From NCBI GenBank assembly GCA_946558465.1, contig CAMNTM010000008.1, positions 62,001 to 126,000 on the forward strand: 64,000 nt of DNA, written 5' to 3'. This document shows positions 53,594-62,754 of the stretch, piece after piece. The first letter of the stretch is position 1; the number at the start of each line of letters is the position of its first letter. A program made the translations under genes and the position numbers. The DNA comes from an uncultured Lachnospiraceae bacterium. Its GTDB lineage: Bacteria; Bacillota; Clostridia; Lachnospirales; Lachnospiraceae. A model generated the notes under the pieces. That model was not told the DNA's origin and did no database searches. It saw only the letters and a list, made by a program, of their open reading frames with translations.

Positions 53594-54523
53594 ATGGGAT
53601 ACATATTATCGGTAGACGGAGGTGGAACAAAAACAGAGTTTCTTTTATGCCGTTCAGAAGGAGAGGTTATTACGTCCTTTAAGGCAGGCGCCGGTAACTA
53701 TAGGAATATAGGCAGAAAAAAAGCGTTTGACAATTTCCGTGAAGGACTTGACAGAGTCTTAAAGGAAGCGGACATAACAAAAGAGGAAATAGACTACAGC
53801 GTATGGGGAATTTCAGGCTGTGATACAAAAAAGGATTATGCTATTCTCTGTCACATGATACAGGAATTAGGGATTCCGTATGGCAGATATGAGGTTTGTA
53901 ATGACGCTGTTCTGGGATATTATGCGCAGGCGGACGGGTCGGGCATGGCGGTAGTGGCAGGAACAGGCTCTATCGTCTGGGGAATTGGCAGAAAGGGTGA
54001 ATACTGCAGAAAAGGAGGCTGGGGGCATCTGCTTAGTGACGGCGGCTCCGGATATTGGATTGGCAGTATGGCGCTGCAAAAAACAATTTTGTATTGCGAG
54101 GGCTGTTATCCCCATTCTCAATTGTTCGACTCTGTTCAGGCACAGTTTCAGGCCGGGTCTGTGGAAGAATTACTTGCATCGCTTGCCGGGCTCAGGGACA
54201 TTCAAAGAATCGCGTCTGTCGCAAGGATTGTAACCGAACTTGGCCGGCAGGGGGATAAGGAATCCCGGAAAATTCTGGAAAAAGGAGCAGAATTGCTGAC
54301 GGATATGCTTCAGGCAGTATATGAAACCTTAGATTTCAGGCGGGAAAGCCGGATAAATCTTGTAATGTCAGGCGGTGTACTAAAAAGCGAAGAATATATC
54401 CGGGTATTAAAGAAGGAAATCGCATGCAGAAATTTCCGGAAAAATATAAAGTACGTAGAACAAATAAATGCACCTGTTCAGGGAGGAATTTGTCTTGCAG
54501 AAAAACGAATCACGAAAGCATAA
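53594..54523 (+). CDS. BadF/BadG/BcrA/BcrD ATPase family, N-acetylglucosamine/glucosamine kinase-like
   Basis: YILSVDGGGTKTEFLLC, VVAGTGSIVWGIG, GDGGSGYWIG-like LLSDGGSGYWIG. Confidence 0.92.
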   Translation: MGYILSVDGGGTKTEFLLCRSEGEVITSFKAGAGNYRNIGRKKAFDNFREGLDRVLKEADITKEEIDYSVWGISGCDTKKDYAILCHMIQELGIPYGRYEVCNDAVLGYYAQADGSGMAVVAGTGSIVWGIGRKGEYCRKGGWGHLLSDGGSGYWIGSMALQKTILYCEGCYPHSQLFDSVQAQFQAGSVEELLASLAGLRDIQRIASVARIVTELGRQGDKESRKILEKGAELLTDMLQAVYETLDFRRESRINLVMSGGVLKSEEYIRVLKKEIACRNFRKNIKYVEQINAPVQGGICLAEKRITKA

Positions 54524-55709
54524 GATAATAGTCCAGATATTTACCGGCGGCTATCTAGAGGAGAAAGATGTTTATCCTCAGATAGAGAGTGTTTTGACTC
54601 CATTATTGCAGGAAAATAAAATCGACAAAATTATTATTGGATGATCGCTTGAAAAAAATGTGTATGTTCGAACATTGGATTTAGCTAAGGAATATCATGT
54701 AGAATGTTATTTGTGGCTTCCCGTTTTTTCCGAAACAGGAATTTTAAAGCCTGTATTCCCGGTAAAAAATCGAAATGGAAGAAGTGAGAAAAAATATCAT
54801 CTGCAGGAAGGAGAAAATTTTGAGTTTTACTGTCCCTCTGATACAGAGAATTTAGAAAAATTTATACAAATATATGAAGAGTATTATAAGGACCTGCCTT
54901 TTCAGGGAGTATTTCTTGACAAAATACGCTATGGTTCATTTGCAAATGGGATAGAAAGTATCTGCACATGTTTTTGTGACAAATGTAGAGACACATATAT
55001 AAAAAATCAAATCAATGTAAAAGAGCTGGCAGAAGAAATAAGTAGACTGATTGACGGAGACATAGAGTATAAGAGAAGTCCGTTTACAGTAAAATCATAT
55101 AAAAATGGAGGGTATGAATTTCAGCGCTCGATATGGAAGGATTTTTTTCATATAAAACAAATAATAGTGAAAGATGCAGTCACGCGTCTGGCAGATTATT
55201 TTCACAAAATGGGACTGAAAGTAGGACTTGATGTTTTTGCACCGTTTCTGGCATATTTTGTTGGACAGGAAATAAAAGGGTTAAGTAAATCGGCAGATTT
55301 TATAAAGCCTATGATGTATCGAATCACCCAGGCTCCAGGCGGACTTCCTTTTGAAACAGACTGTATGTTGAGAGAGACGGCAGGTGAGAATATAAAGTTA
55401 TCCCGGAAAGCTTTCCGTGAGATTTTAGGATGCAGGAGCTGGACAGACACAGGCTTTGACGTGGAGTTTGTAAAAAAGGAATTGGAATATTTGTGTGGTT
55501 TTGGCGCGCCTGTATATTGCGGTATTGAAGTAAATCGAATCGATTCCGTGGCGGCGTCGGCGCCAGAATATATCAGGGAAAATATAAAGATATTAGGAGA
55601 AACCGGGATTGAGGGATTTGTATTGTCCTGGAATCTTCTCTCGGCGCCGAAAGAAAATATTCAGACGGTGTTTGAAGAAGATTCCAGGTACAATAACATG
55701 ATATTATGA
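54495..55709 (+). pseudogene. TIM-barrel glycosidase-like protein interrupted by in-frame TGA at 54642-54644
   Basis: TTG 54495 with RBS gggagga reads QKNESRKHKIIVQIFTGGYLEEKDVYPQIESVLTPLLQENKIDKIIIG-TGA-SLEKNVYVRTLDLAKEYHVE in frame with ORF 54660..55709. Confidence 0.7.
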
Positions 55710-55711
55710 TG

Positions 55712-56185
55712 TTAGACTACATTGATTTCCCGAATCAGATTGACCATTTCTATGGCGCCGATTGCGCAGTCATATCCTTTGTTTCCGGCCTTTGTGCCTG
55801 CTCTTTCAATTGCCTGCTCGATATTTTCCGTGGTGAGAACTCCGAACATAACCGGAATCCCGCTGTCCAGCGACACGGAAGCAATTCCCTTTGATACTTC
55901 ATTGCAGACATAGTCGTAGTGGGTAGTTGAGCCTCGTATTACGGCTCCCAGGCAGATGACAGCGTCGTATTTGCCGCTTTTGGCCATCTTAGAGGCAATG
56001 AGAGGTATTTCAAAAGCTCCCGGAACCCAGGCTACATGGATGTCTTCTTCAGGTATATCATGTCGAAGCAGGCCGTCCATTGCGCCGCTTAGAAGCTTTG
56101 AGGTAATGAATTCATTGAACCGGGCGGCTACAATGCCGATTCTAATTTTGTCTGCCGTTAATTTTCCTTCAAATGTTTTCATCAT
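55712..56185 (-). CDS. ribH: 6,7-dimethyl-8-ribityllumazine synthase
   Basis: [40 protein letters not shown]. Confidence 0.98.
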   Translation of the reverse strand: MMKTFEGKLTADKIRIGIVAARFNEFITSKLLSGAMDGLLRHDIPEEDIHVAWVPGAFEIPLIASKMAKSGKYDAVICLGAVIRGSTTHYDYVCNEVSKGIASVSLDSGIPVMFGVLTTENIEQAIERAGTKAGNKGYDCAIGAIEMVNLIREINVV

Positions 56186-56245
56186 ATTTTTGTTTCCTTT
56201 CTTTTATAAATGTATAGTTCAGAATCTCTGCATCAGGTTTATATT

Positions 56246-57442
56246 TTAATATTGCAGAATATGCCCCATGCGTTTCTGTTTTGTTTTCAAATAGAACAAG
56301 TCATGCAGGGTAGCCTCCATTTGAATCGGTACACGCTCTGTAATTTTCAGGTTGAATTCTGACAGCTGGTATACCTTGTCCGGATTATTGGTTAAAAGGC
56401 GCATACTTTTCACCCCTAATTCGCGCAAAATCTGTGCGCCAATGTAGTATTCGCGCTGGTCGCCCTCAAAGCCGAGCGCCAGATTTGCTTCCAGCGTATC
56501 CATGCCCTGTTCCTGCAGTTCGTAAGCCTTAAGCTTATTAATCAGGCCGATTCCTCTTCCTTCCTGGCGCATATAGAGCAGAATTCCCCGTCCCTCTTCT
56601 TCAATCTGAGTCATGGCGGCGGCAAACTGCTGGCCGCAGTCGCACCTGAGAGAGCCGAAGGTATCGCCTGTCAGGCATTCGGAATGGACGCGGCACAGGA
56701 CATTTTCCCCGTTGCCGATTTCACCTTTCACCAGTGCGACATGATGCTCGCCGTTTAGTCTGTTGACGAAGCCATATGCCGTGAATTCTCCGTATTTTGT
56801 AGGCATATCTGTAACAGTCACCTGGTCCACCAGCTTTTCATGATGCTTGCGGTAATTCTGCAGATCCCGGATAGTGATGAATTTTATGTTCCAGCGTCTG
56901 GCAAGCTCCATAAGCTCCGGGGTGCGCATCATGGTTCCGTCCTCCCGCATGATTTCACAGCACAGACCGCACTCTTTAAGTCCGGCCAGGCGGCACAGAT
57001 CTACGGTCGCCTCCGTGTGGCCGTTCCTTTCTAACACTCCGTGTGGCTTCGGAAGAAGCGGAAACATGTGTCCCGGACGGCGGAAATCCTCCGGCCTGGC
57101 ATCCTCTGACACGCAGGCAAGCGCTGTGACGGAGCGTTCGGCGGCAGAGATGCCGGTGGTGGTTGCTATATGGTCCACGGAGACGGTAAATGCAGTCTCA
57201 TGATTGTCGGTATTTTGTTGTACCATCTGAGGAAATTTAAGCCTTTTGATATATTCCTCTGACATAGGCATACAGATTAAGCCTTTTCCATAAGTTGCCA
57301 TAAAATTAATATTTTTTGTAGTGGCAAATTCTGCCGCACAGATAAAATCGCCTTCATTTTCACGCTCCGGGTCGTCTGTAACCAGAATGATTTTTCCGTT
57401 TTTTAAGTCCTCAAGAGCTTCTTCTATTGTGTTAAACTGCAT
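56246..57442 (-). CDS. ribBA: bifunctional DHBP synthase/GTP cyclohydrolase II
   Basis: [18 protein letters not shown] and [30 protein letters not shown]. Confidence 0.98.
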   Translation of the reverse strand: MQFNTIEEALEDLKNGKIILVTDDPERENEGDFICAAEFATTKNINFMATYGKGLICMPMSEEYIKRLKFPQMVQQNTDNHETAFTVSVDHIATTTGISAAERSVTALACVSEDARPEDFRRPGHMFPLLPKPHGVLERNGHTEATVDLCRLAGLKECGLCCEIMREDGTMMRTPELMELARRWNIKFITIRDLQNYRKHHEKLVDQVTVTDMPTKYGEFTAYGFVNRLNGEHHVALVKGEIGNGENVLCRVHSECLTGDTFGSLRCDCGQQFAAAMTQIEEEGRGILLYMRQEGRGIGLINKLKAYELQEQGMDTLEANLALGFEGDQREYYIGAQILRELGVKSMRLLTNNPDKVYQLSEFNLKITERVPIQMEATLHDLFYLKTKQKRMGHILQY

Positions 57443-57456
57443 ATGATCATTCCTCC

Positions 57457-58116
57457 TTAAAATTCATAGCGGGATAAAAATTCTTTTGTTATCTGACTTT
57501 TCGTCTGGTTCTCCTTTTGCCGGAGCGAGACGGGAAGCAGAAGTTTTTCTACATATTTTCCTACGATGTCTGTCTCCAGATTGATAAGGTCCCCTTTCGT
57601 CCGCTCCTTTAATATCGTATGGCTTACTGTATGGGGGATGGCTGAGACAGAGAAATGCGTCTGAGAAACGGCTGCCACGGTCAGACTGATGCCGTCTACA
57701 GTAACGGAACCCTTCTCTACAATATAGCGCATAACCTCCGGTTTTGCCTCTATGGTATACCAGACTGCTGTGTCATCGCGTCGGATACGGATAATTTTTC
57801 CTACATCGTCCACATGTCCGGCTACAATATGTCCTCCAAAACGCCCGTCTGCCGGCATGGCCCGTTCCAGATTGACGTATGCCCCGCGGGACAGTGATGT
57901 AAGAGAGGAGCGGTTCAGCGTTTCATGCATGACATCCGCTGTAAAGCTGCCGGAGGTAAGGGCAGTGACGGTCAGACAAATGCCGTTTACCGCGATGCTG
58001 TCGCCGGTCTTTGTACCCTTAAGTACTTTGTCTGCGCGGATTGTGAGCACTGCAGAATGCTGTCCGCGCCGGATACTCTCAATGATTCCGAGCTCTTCAA
58101 CAATTCCTGTGAACAT
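57457..58116 (-). CDS. ribE: riboflavin synthase alpha subunit
   Basis: [10 protein letters not shown], duplicated lumazine-binding domains, GHIVAGHVD. Confidence 0.98.
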   Translation of the reverse strand: MFTGIVEELGIIESIRRGQHSAVLTIRADKVLKGTKTGDSIAVNGICLTVTALTSGSFTADVMHETLNRSSLTSLSRGAYVNLERAMPADGRFGGHIVAGHVDDVGKIIRIRRDDTAVWYTIEAKPEVMRYIVEKGSVTVDGISLTVAAVSQTHFSVSAIPHTVSHTILKERTKGDLINLETDIVGKYVEKLLLPVSLRQKENQTKSQITKEFLSRYEF

Positions 58117-59233
58117 GATTTTCCACCTCGCTTTCTATCAGAAAATCTTCTCCCAGACGGATAATAGTACTGTTTTTCAGGCAAAATGCATCTGACGGGG
58201 AGAAGACACCGATTCCTTCTACGGGGGTTTTGGCATTTTGTCCGCCGAAGAGCTTTGGAGCGATGTAGGCCTGCACCTTCTGGACAATTCCGGCTTCCAG
58301 AGCGGCCCAGTTTAAGACGCCGCCTCCTTCCAGCAGGATGCTGTCAATCTGTTCTGCGCCGAGTTTCTCCATAAGCTGTGGAAGATTAATATGCCCGTTT
58401 TCTTCATCTACAGACAGAATACGGCAGCCGGACCTTTCATAGATACGGCAGCGCTCCGGGTCAGTATGGCAGGATGCGATAATGGTCGGTATCTGCCTGG
58501 CAGTCGTGACGATCTGTGAGGCGGGCGGGGTTCGAAGGTGCGTGTCGCATATAATGCGGACAGGCTGTTTTCCTTTCGGCATGCGGCAGGTTAAAAGAGG
58601 ATCGTCAGTCAGTACCGTACCGATTCCCGCCATGATTGCCGTATATCGGTGCCGCTGTGTCTGTACATGATTTCTTGCTTCCTTTCCGGTAATCCATTTG
58701 GAAGCTCCTGTGCGGGAAGCAATCTTTCCATCCATCGTCATGGCGTATTTCATAACGACAAAGGGACGCCTCGTTTGAATGTAATGGAAGAAGACCTCAT
58801 TCAGCTTTTCACAGTCTTTCTGCAAGACATTTTCCGTCACCTCGACGCCGTTATTTCTCAGGATTTGGATCCCTTTTCCGGCTACAAGCGGATTTGGGTC
58901 GCCAGAGCCTGTTACAACGCGCCTGATGCCGGCCTTAAGGACAGCGTCCACACAGGGCGGCTGTTTTCCGTGATGACAGCAGGGCTCTAATGTGACATAC
59001 ATTACCGCGCCCTTCGGTGATTCGCTGCAGGAAGCCAGGGCAGATCGTTCAGCGTGAGGCTGTCCGTATTTTTCGTGCCATCCCTGTCCGATGATGCGTC
59101 CATCTTTTACGATAACAGCGCCCACCATAGGATTCGGCGCTGTAAAGCCGCGGCCCCTTTCAGCGAGCTTGAGGGCAGTTTTCATATATTTGATGTCATA
59201 TTTCGTGATTTTATTTATAGCAGTGTTGTTCAT
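58097..59233 (-). CDS. ribD: bifunctional deaminase/reductase
   Basis: PNPMVGAVIVKDG, HAERSALASC, TLEPCCHHGKQPPC; start at MNNTAINK. Confidence 0.97.
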   Translation of the reverse strand: MNNTAINKITKYDIKYMKTALKLAERGRGFTAPNPMVGAVIVKDGRIIGQGWHEKYGQPHAERSALASCSESPKGAVMYVTLEPCCHHGKQPPCVDAVLKAGIRRVVTGSGDPNPLVAGKGIQILRNNGVEVTENVLQKDCEKLNEVFFHYIQTRRPFVVMKYAMTMDGKIASRTGASKWITGKEARNHVQTQRHRYTAIMAGIGTVLTDDPLLTCRMPKGKQPVRIICDTHLRTPPASQIVTTARQIPTIIASCHTDPERCRIYERSGCRILSVDEENGHINLPQLMEKLGAEQIDSILLEGGGVLNWAALEAGIVQKVQAYIAPKLFGGQNAKTPVEGIGVFSPSDAFCLKNSTIIRLGEDFLIESEVENHVHRNC

Positions 59234-59278
59234 AATGGCGCCTTTCTCAATGTTTATCTGCTGCATTTTTACTAATAG

Positions 59279-59308
59279 AAAATGCCCCGAACGGATAAGT
59301 CCGGGGCA
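59279..59308 (-). terminator. hairpin between FMN riboswitch and ribD
   Basis: Minus strand TGCCCCG...CGGGGCA followed by TTTT. Confidence 0.65.
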
Positions 59309-59383
59309 GAACAGGAGAAAGCATAGACCGGTGAATCCTCTGCCGAGTCGGTAGAAAAATGCGGGCTGTGCCGAAAATTTTGT

Positions 59384-59420
59384 AAAAAAAAACTCTGGAA
59401 TGTGTAAAAACAATCCAGAG
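59384..59420 (-). terminator. FMN riboswitch expression-platform terminator
   Basis: Minus strand CTCTGGA...TCCAGAG followed by T9, just downstream of the aptamer. Confidence 0.85.
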
Positions 59421-59439
59421 CAGTCAACCTGTATGCATT

Positions 59440-59553
59440 TTGCAATCTTCTTTCATCCAGACTGTACTGTCGGCTTCGGAATCACACCGAATCATGCCTT
59501 GCGGCTCGTGGGCTTTACCACCGGTAGGGAATTACACCCTGCCCTGAAGATAA
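59440..59553 (-). promoter_or_regulatory. FMN riboswitch (RFN element)
   Basis: Reverse complement contains CAGGGTGTAATTCCCTACCGGTGGTAAAGCCCACGAGC and GATTCGGTGTGATTCCGAAGCCGACAGTACAGTCTGGATGAAAGAAGAT; upstream of ribD. Confidence 0.97.
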
Positions 59554-59714
59554 TGTTCAATTTACAAAAAGAGTATACAGGATGAATAGAAATGTGTCAA
59601 GAATTTTGTGAAAGCAGTATTTGGCAATATTAATGGACAGTAGTCGATTTTTTGTTTTATAATAACATTAAGAAATATAATAGACGGCAGAAAAATTGGA
59701 AAGGACAAAGGAGT

Positions 59715-60248
59715 ATGGATCTTCGGACTTTTAAGACGGAACAGGCAATTAAAAATGCGTTTACACTGCTGCGTTCAAAAAAGGAATTGGAAAAGATAAC
59801 GGTAAAGGAGCTGTGCCAGTCTGCCTGCATCAACAAATCCACTTTTTATGCGCATTACAGAGATATCTATGAATTGTCGGATACATTGGAGGAAGAGGTG
59901 GTATCCTCCATTATAAAAAATATTCGGCATCCGGAGTATTTTACAGAAAATCCGGCAGAGTTTACACGGGAGCTTTTTCTGGCGTATTTTGCACAGAATT
60001 CCCTGATTATGATATTGTTTTCGGGAAAACAGAGAAATCATCTGGCGGAGCGTATTGAAAAGAGCCTGAAGGAACTGATTTTTGAAAAATATCCGGAATA
60101 TCGGAATGATGTGGAGAAAAATGTAGTTTTGTCCTACTGTATTCAGGGCGGATATCATGCTTATGCAGGGAATCCGCAATGTGATATGAACCAGCTGGTG
60201 GAGATTATCGGTAAGGTGACCAGACGGGCGGTTATGGAGCAGGAATAA
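59715..60248 (+). CDS. TetR/AcrR family transcriptional regulator
   Basis: TEQAIKNAFTLLRSKKELEKITVKELCQSACINKSTFYAHYRD. Confidence 0.93.
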   Translation: MDLRTFKTEQAIKNAFTLLRSKKELEKITVKELCQSACINKSTFYAHYRDIYELSDTLEEEVVSSIIKNIRHPEYFTENPAEFTRELFLAYFAQNSLIMILFSGKQRNHLAERIEKSLKELIFEKYPEYRNDVEKNVVLSYCIQGGYHAYAGNPQCDMNQLVEIIGKVTRRAVMEQE

Positions 60249-60300
60249 TGCAGGGCATATTTTACAGGAATTAAAAAGCTGCAGATTTTATGGAATCTAC

Positions 60301-60350
60301 TTGACAGAACAAATGTTTGCAGATATAATAAAACTATCGAACAAATGTTT
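60301..60350 (+). promoter_or_regulatory. sigma-A promoter with two LexA-like boxes
   Basis: TTGACA (60301-60306), 17 nt, TATAAT (60324-60329); GAACAAATGTTT at 60307-60318 and 60339-60350. Confidence 0.75.
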
Positions 60351-60371
60351 TTGGACTGTGAGGGGATACAG

Positions 60372-61706
60372 ATGGATATGCGGATAACAGAAGCTATGAC
60401 TGTGTATGATAAATTAAATATTCTGACAGATGCTGCCAAGTATGATGTCGCCTGTACTTCGAGCGGAACCTCTAGAAAAAGTGACGGTACGGGGATGGGC
60501 AGCTGTGAAAAGTCCGGGATATGTCACAGCTTTTCAGCAGACGGAAGGTGTATTTCTCTGCTTAAGATACTTTTTACGAATGAATGTATCTATGACTGTA
60601 AATATTGTATTAATCGAAGAAGCAACGATGTGGCAAGAGCCTCCTTTACTCCGGATGAGATATGTACGCTTACGATGGAATTTTACCGGAGGAATTACAT
60701 TGAGGGCTTGTTTTTAAGCTCCGGTATTCTGAAAAGCCCGGATTACACGATGGAGCTTATCTATGCAGCGCTCTATAAGCTGCGCATAGAGCATCATTTT
60801 CAAGGATATATCCATGTAAAGACGATTCCGGGAGCAAGTCCGGAGCTGGTGCACAAGACCGGATTTCTGGCGGATAGGATGAGTGTAAATCTGGAGCTTC
60901 CGACAGCAGAGAGTTTGAAGCTTCTGGCGCCCCACAAAACAAGAAAAAGTATTCTGGCTCCGATGCGTCTTGTACAGAACCGAAGAACTGAAAACCAGCA
61001 GGAGCTGGTATTGTACCGCAATGCGCCGAGGTTTGTCCCGGCGGGACAGAGCACGCAGATGATTATCGGGGCTACGCCGGAGACAGATTACCAGATTATA
61101 CAGGTGGCGGAGTCTCTCTATCAGAAGTTCGAACTAAAAAGAGTGTTTTATTCGGCATTTGTTCATGTCAATGAAGACAAGGCACTGCCGGCAAGAACAG
61201 ATGAGGGGCCGCCGCTTTTAAGGGAACACAGACTCTATCAGGCAGACTGGCTGCTCCGGTACTATCATTTTCAGGCGGACGAGCTTTTGTCGGAGGAGAA
61301 TCCTAATTTTAATGTTCTGCTGGACCCTAAATGTAACTGGGCGCTTAAGCATCTGGAGGAGTTTCCGGTGGAGATTAACCGGGCGGATTATAAGATGCTT
61401 CTTAGGGTTCCGGGGCTTGGCTATAAGTCGGCTGTCCGGATTGTAAAAGCGAGAAGGCTGGGCGTTTTGAATTTTGAGGATTTGAAAAAGATGGGAGTTG
61501 TATTGAAAAGGGCGATGTATTTTATCACCTGCAGCGGGAGGATGCTCTATCCGACAAAGATTGAGGAGGATTATATTACGAGAAATCTTTTGAATGTAAG
61601 AGAGAGGTTTCCGGAAGAGGTGCGGAATATGGGTTATAGGCAGCTGTCTCTTTTTGATGACGTAAGCTTTGGAGAAAATTTGAAAAAGGCTGTATCAGCA
61701 CACTAG
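60372..61706 (+). CDS. radical SAM protein with C-terminal HhH, putative DNA modification/repair (rSAM_link_UDG type)
   Basis: CIYDCKYC radical SAM motif; HhH LLRVPGLGYKSAVRIVKARR; next gene is the usual partner. Confidence 0.92.
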   Translation: MDMRITEAMTVYDKLNILTDAAKYDVACTSSGTSRKSDGTGMGSCEKSGICHSFSADGRCISLLKILFTNECIYDCKYCINRRSNDVARASFTPDEICTLTMEFYRRNYIEGLFLSSGILKSPDYTMELIYAALYKLRIEHHFQGYIHVKTIPGASPELVHKTGFLADRMSVNLELPTAESLKLLAPHKTRKSILAPMRLVQNRRTENQQELVLYRNAPRFVPAGQSTQMIIGATPETDYQIIQVAESLYQKFELKRVFYSAFVHVNEDKALPARTDEGPPLLREHRLYQADWLLRYYHFQADELLSEENPNFNVLLDPKCNWALKHLEEFPVEINRADYKMLLRVPGLGYKSAVRIVKARRLGVLNFEDLKKMGVVLKRAMYFITCSGRMLYPTKIEEDYITRNLLNVRERFPEEVRNMGYRQLSLFDDVSFGENLKKAVSAH

Positions 61707-61754
61707 CGTGGTGTACCAGATATTGGCTTCAAGATTGGAAACGGGAGGGAGCAT

Positions 61755-62543
61755 GTGAAGACGATTTATGTGTGCAGTGATACTATAACAGGTATTTTTT
61801 CGGCTGTGTATGATGCGTGGAGGCAGGAGAAAAGTGAAGAGGAATGCAAAATTGCGGTCAAAGGCATGTTGGAGCAGGAATTATTCTGTGAGTATGAGGA
61901 GGTGGAGGAGACACAGAAGAAGGCGCAGGCGGTGGAGGTCCTTATTAAAAAGCATTTAGGGCGGAAAGCATACTGGGATATCTATCATGCTGCGCTTTCA
62001 GAAGCGCCGGAAAAGGGAACGGTGATTCTCGGAACAATGCTTGCAGCGAAGCAGCTTTCGGACAGCACAAGGATTATGGAGCATTTGAGTCATAAAAAGG
62101 TGGAGAGGGTATTTGAGCTGAGCAGAAGCGTGGGAGGCGAGGCGCACAGCTACAAAGGCTTTTTAAGATTTCGGGAGCTTGTAAATGGAGTGCTGTATTC
62201 GGAGATCGCACCTAAAAATCAGATACTTACCTGCCTGGCGCCTCATTTTGCAGACAGACTCCCGCTTGAAAATTGGATGATTTATGACAGAACCCACGGT
62301 GCGTTTGTGGTACATGAGGCAGAAAAGAAATGGGTGCTGGTCTTAGACGAGGGCTTTGACCGGTCAATGTCGCAGAATGTGTCTTTTAAGGAGCCGGAAT
62401 ATGCAAGGCTGTGGAAGAGCTTCTGCAGAACGATTGCCATAGAATCCAGAAAGAATTCTGCTTGTCAGCTTCAGCATCTGCCGCTCAGATATCGGAAAGA
62501 TATGCTGGAGTTTGGGACGAAGGAGGATACAGGGCATTGGTAA
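61755..62543 (+). CDS. DNA metabolism protein partner of rSAM_link_UDG (SAM_7_link / DUF4130-like)
   Basis: TIYVCSDTITGIFSAVYDAW start, position directly after the radical SAM gene. Confidence 0.85.
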   Translation: MKTIYVCSDTITGIFSAVYDAWRQEKSEEECKIAVKGMLEQELFCEYEEVEETQKKAQAVEVLIKKHLGRKAYWDIYHAALSEAPEKGTVILGTMLAAKQLSDSTRIMEHLSHKKVERVFELSRSVGGEAHSYKGFLRFRELVNGVLYSEIAPKNQILTCLAPHFADRLPLENWMIYDRTHGAFVVHEAEKKWVLVLDEGFDRSMSQNVSFKEPEYARLWKSFCRTIAIESRKNSACQLQHLPLRYRKDMLEFGTKEDTGHW

Positions 62544-62640
62544 AGAGTCATCCTGTTCACAATTTTTATATATTTTATGTTATACTTGTATTGTGATTTG
62601 CCGGATTGAAGGACTGAAATTAACAGGAGATCATGATGAA

Positions 62641-62745
62641 ATGAATAACTGTAAAATAATACGGCTTACAGATAAGCCGGAGATAAAGGGGAAGGCAGTG
62701 CATTGGTTTCATGATTTGGGAATAAAAAATGTTGTGAAGGGATAA
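62641..62745 (+). pseudogene. N-terminal remnant of a GNAT acetyltransferase
   Basis: MNNCKIIRLTDKPEIKGKAVHWFHDLGIKNVVKG* resembles the start of GNAT proteins (DKPEIKEKAAxWFHxKWGIP); no downstream continuation. Confidence 0.4.
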
Positions 62746-62754
62746 AGCTGAGTA

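Noticed and set aside
54642-54710. Selenocysteine insertion at the in-frame TGA
   Set aside because: Only a 4 bp stem with TCGA loop is visible downstream and the context reads naturally with Trp; kept as an unlikely alternative
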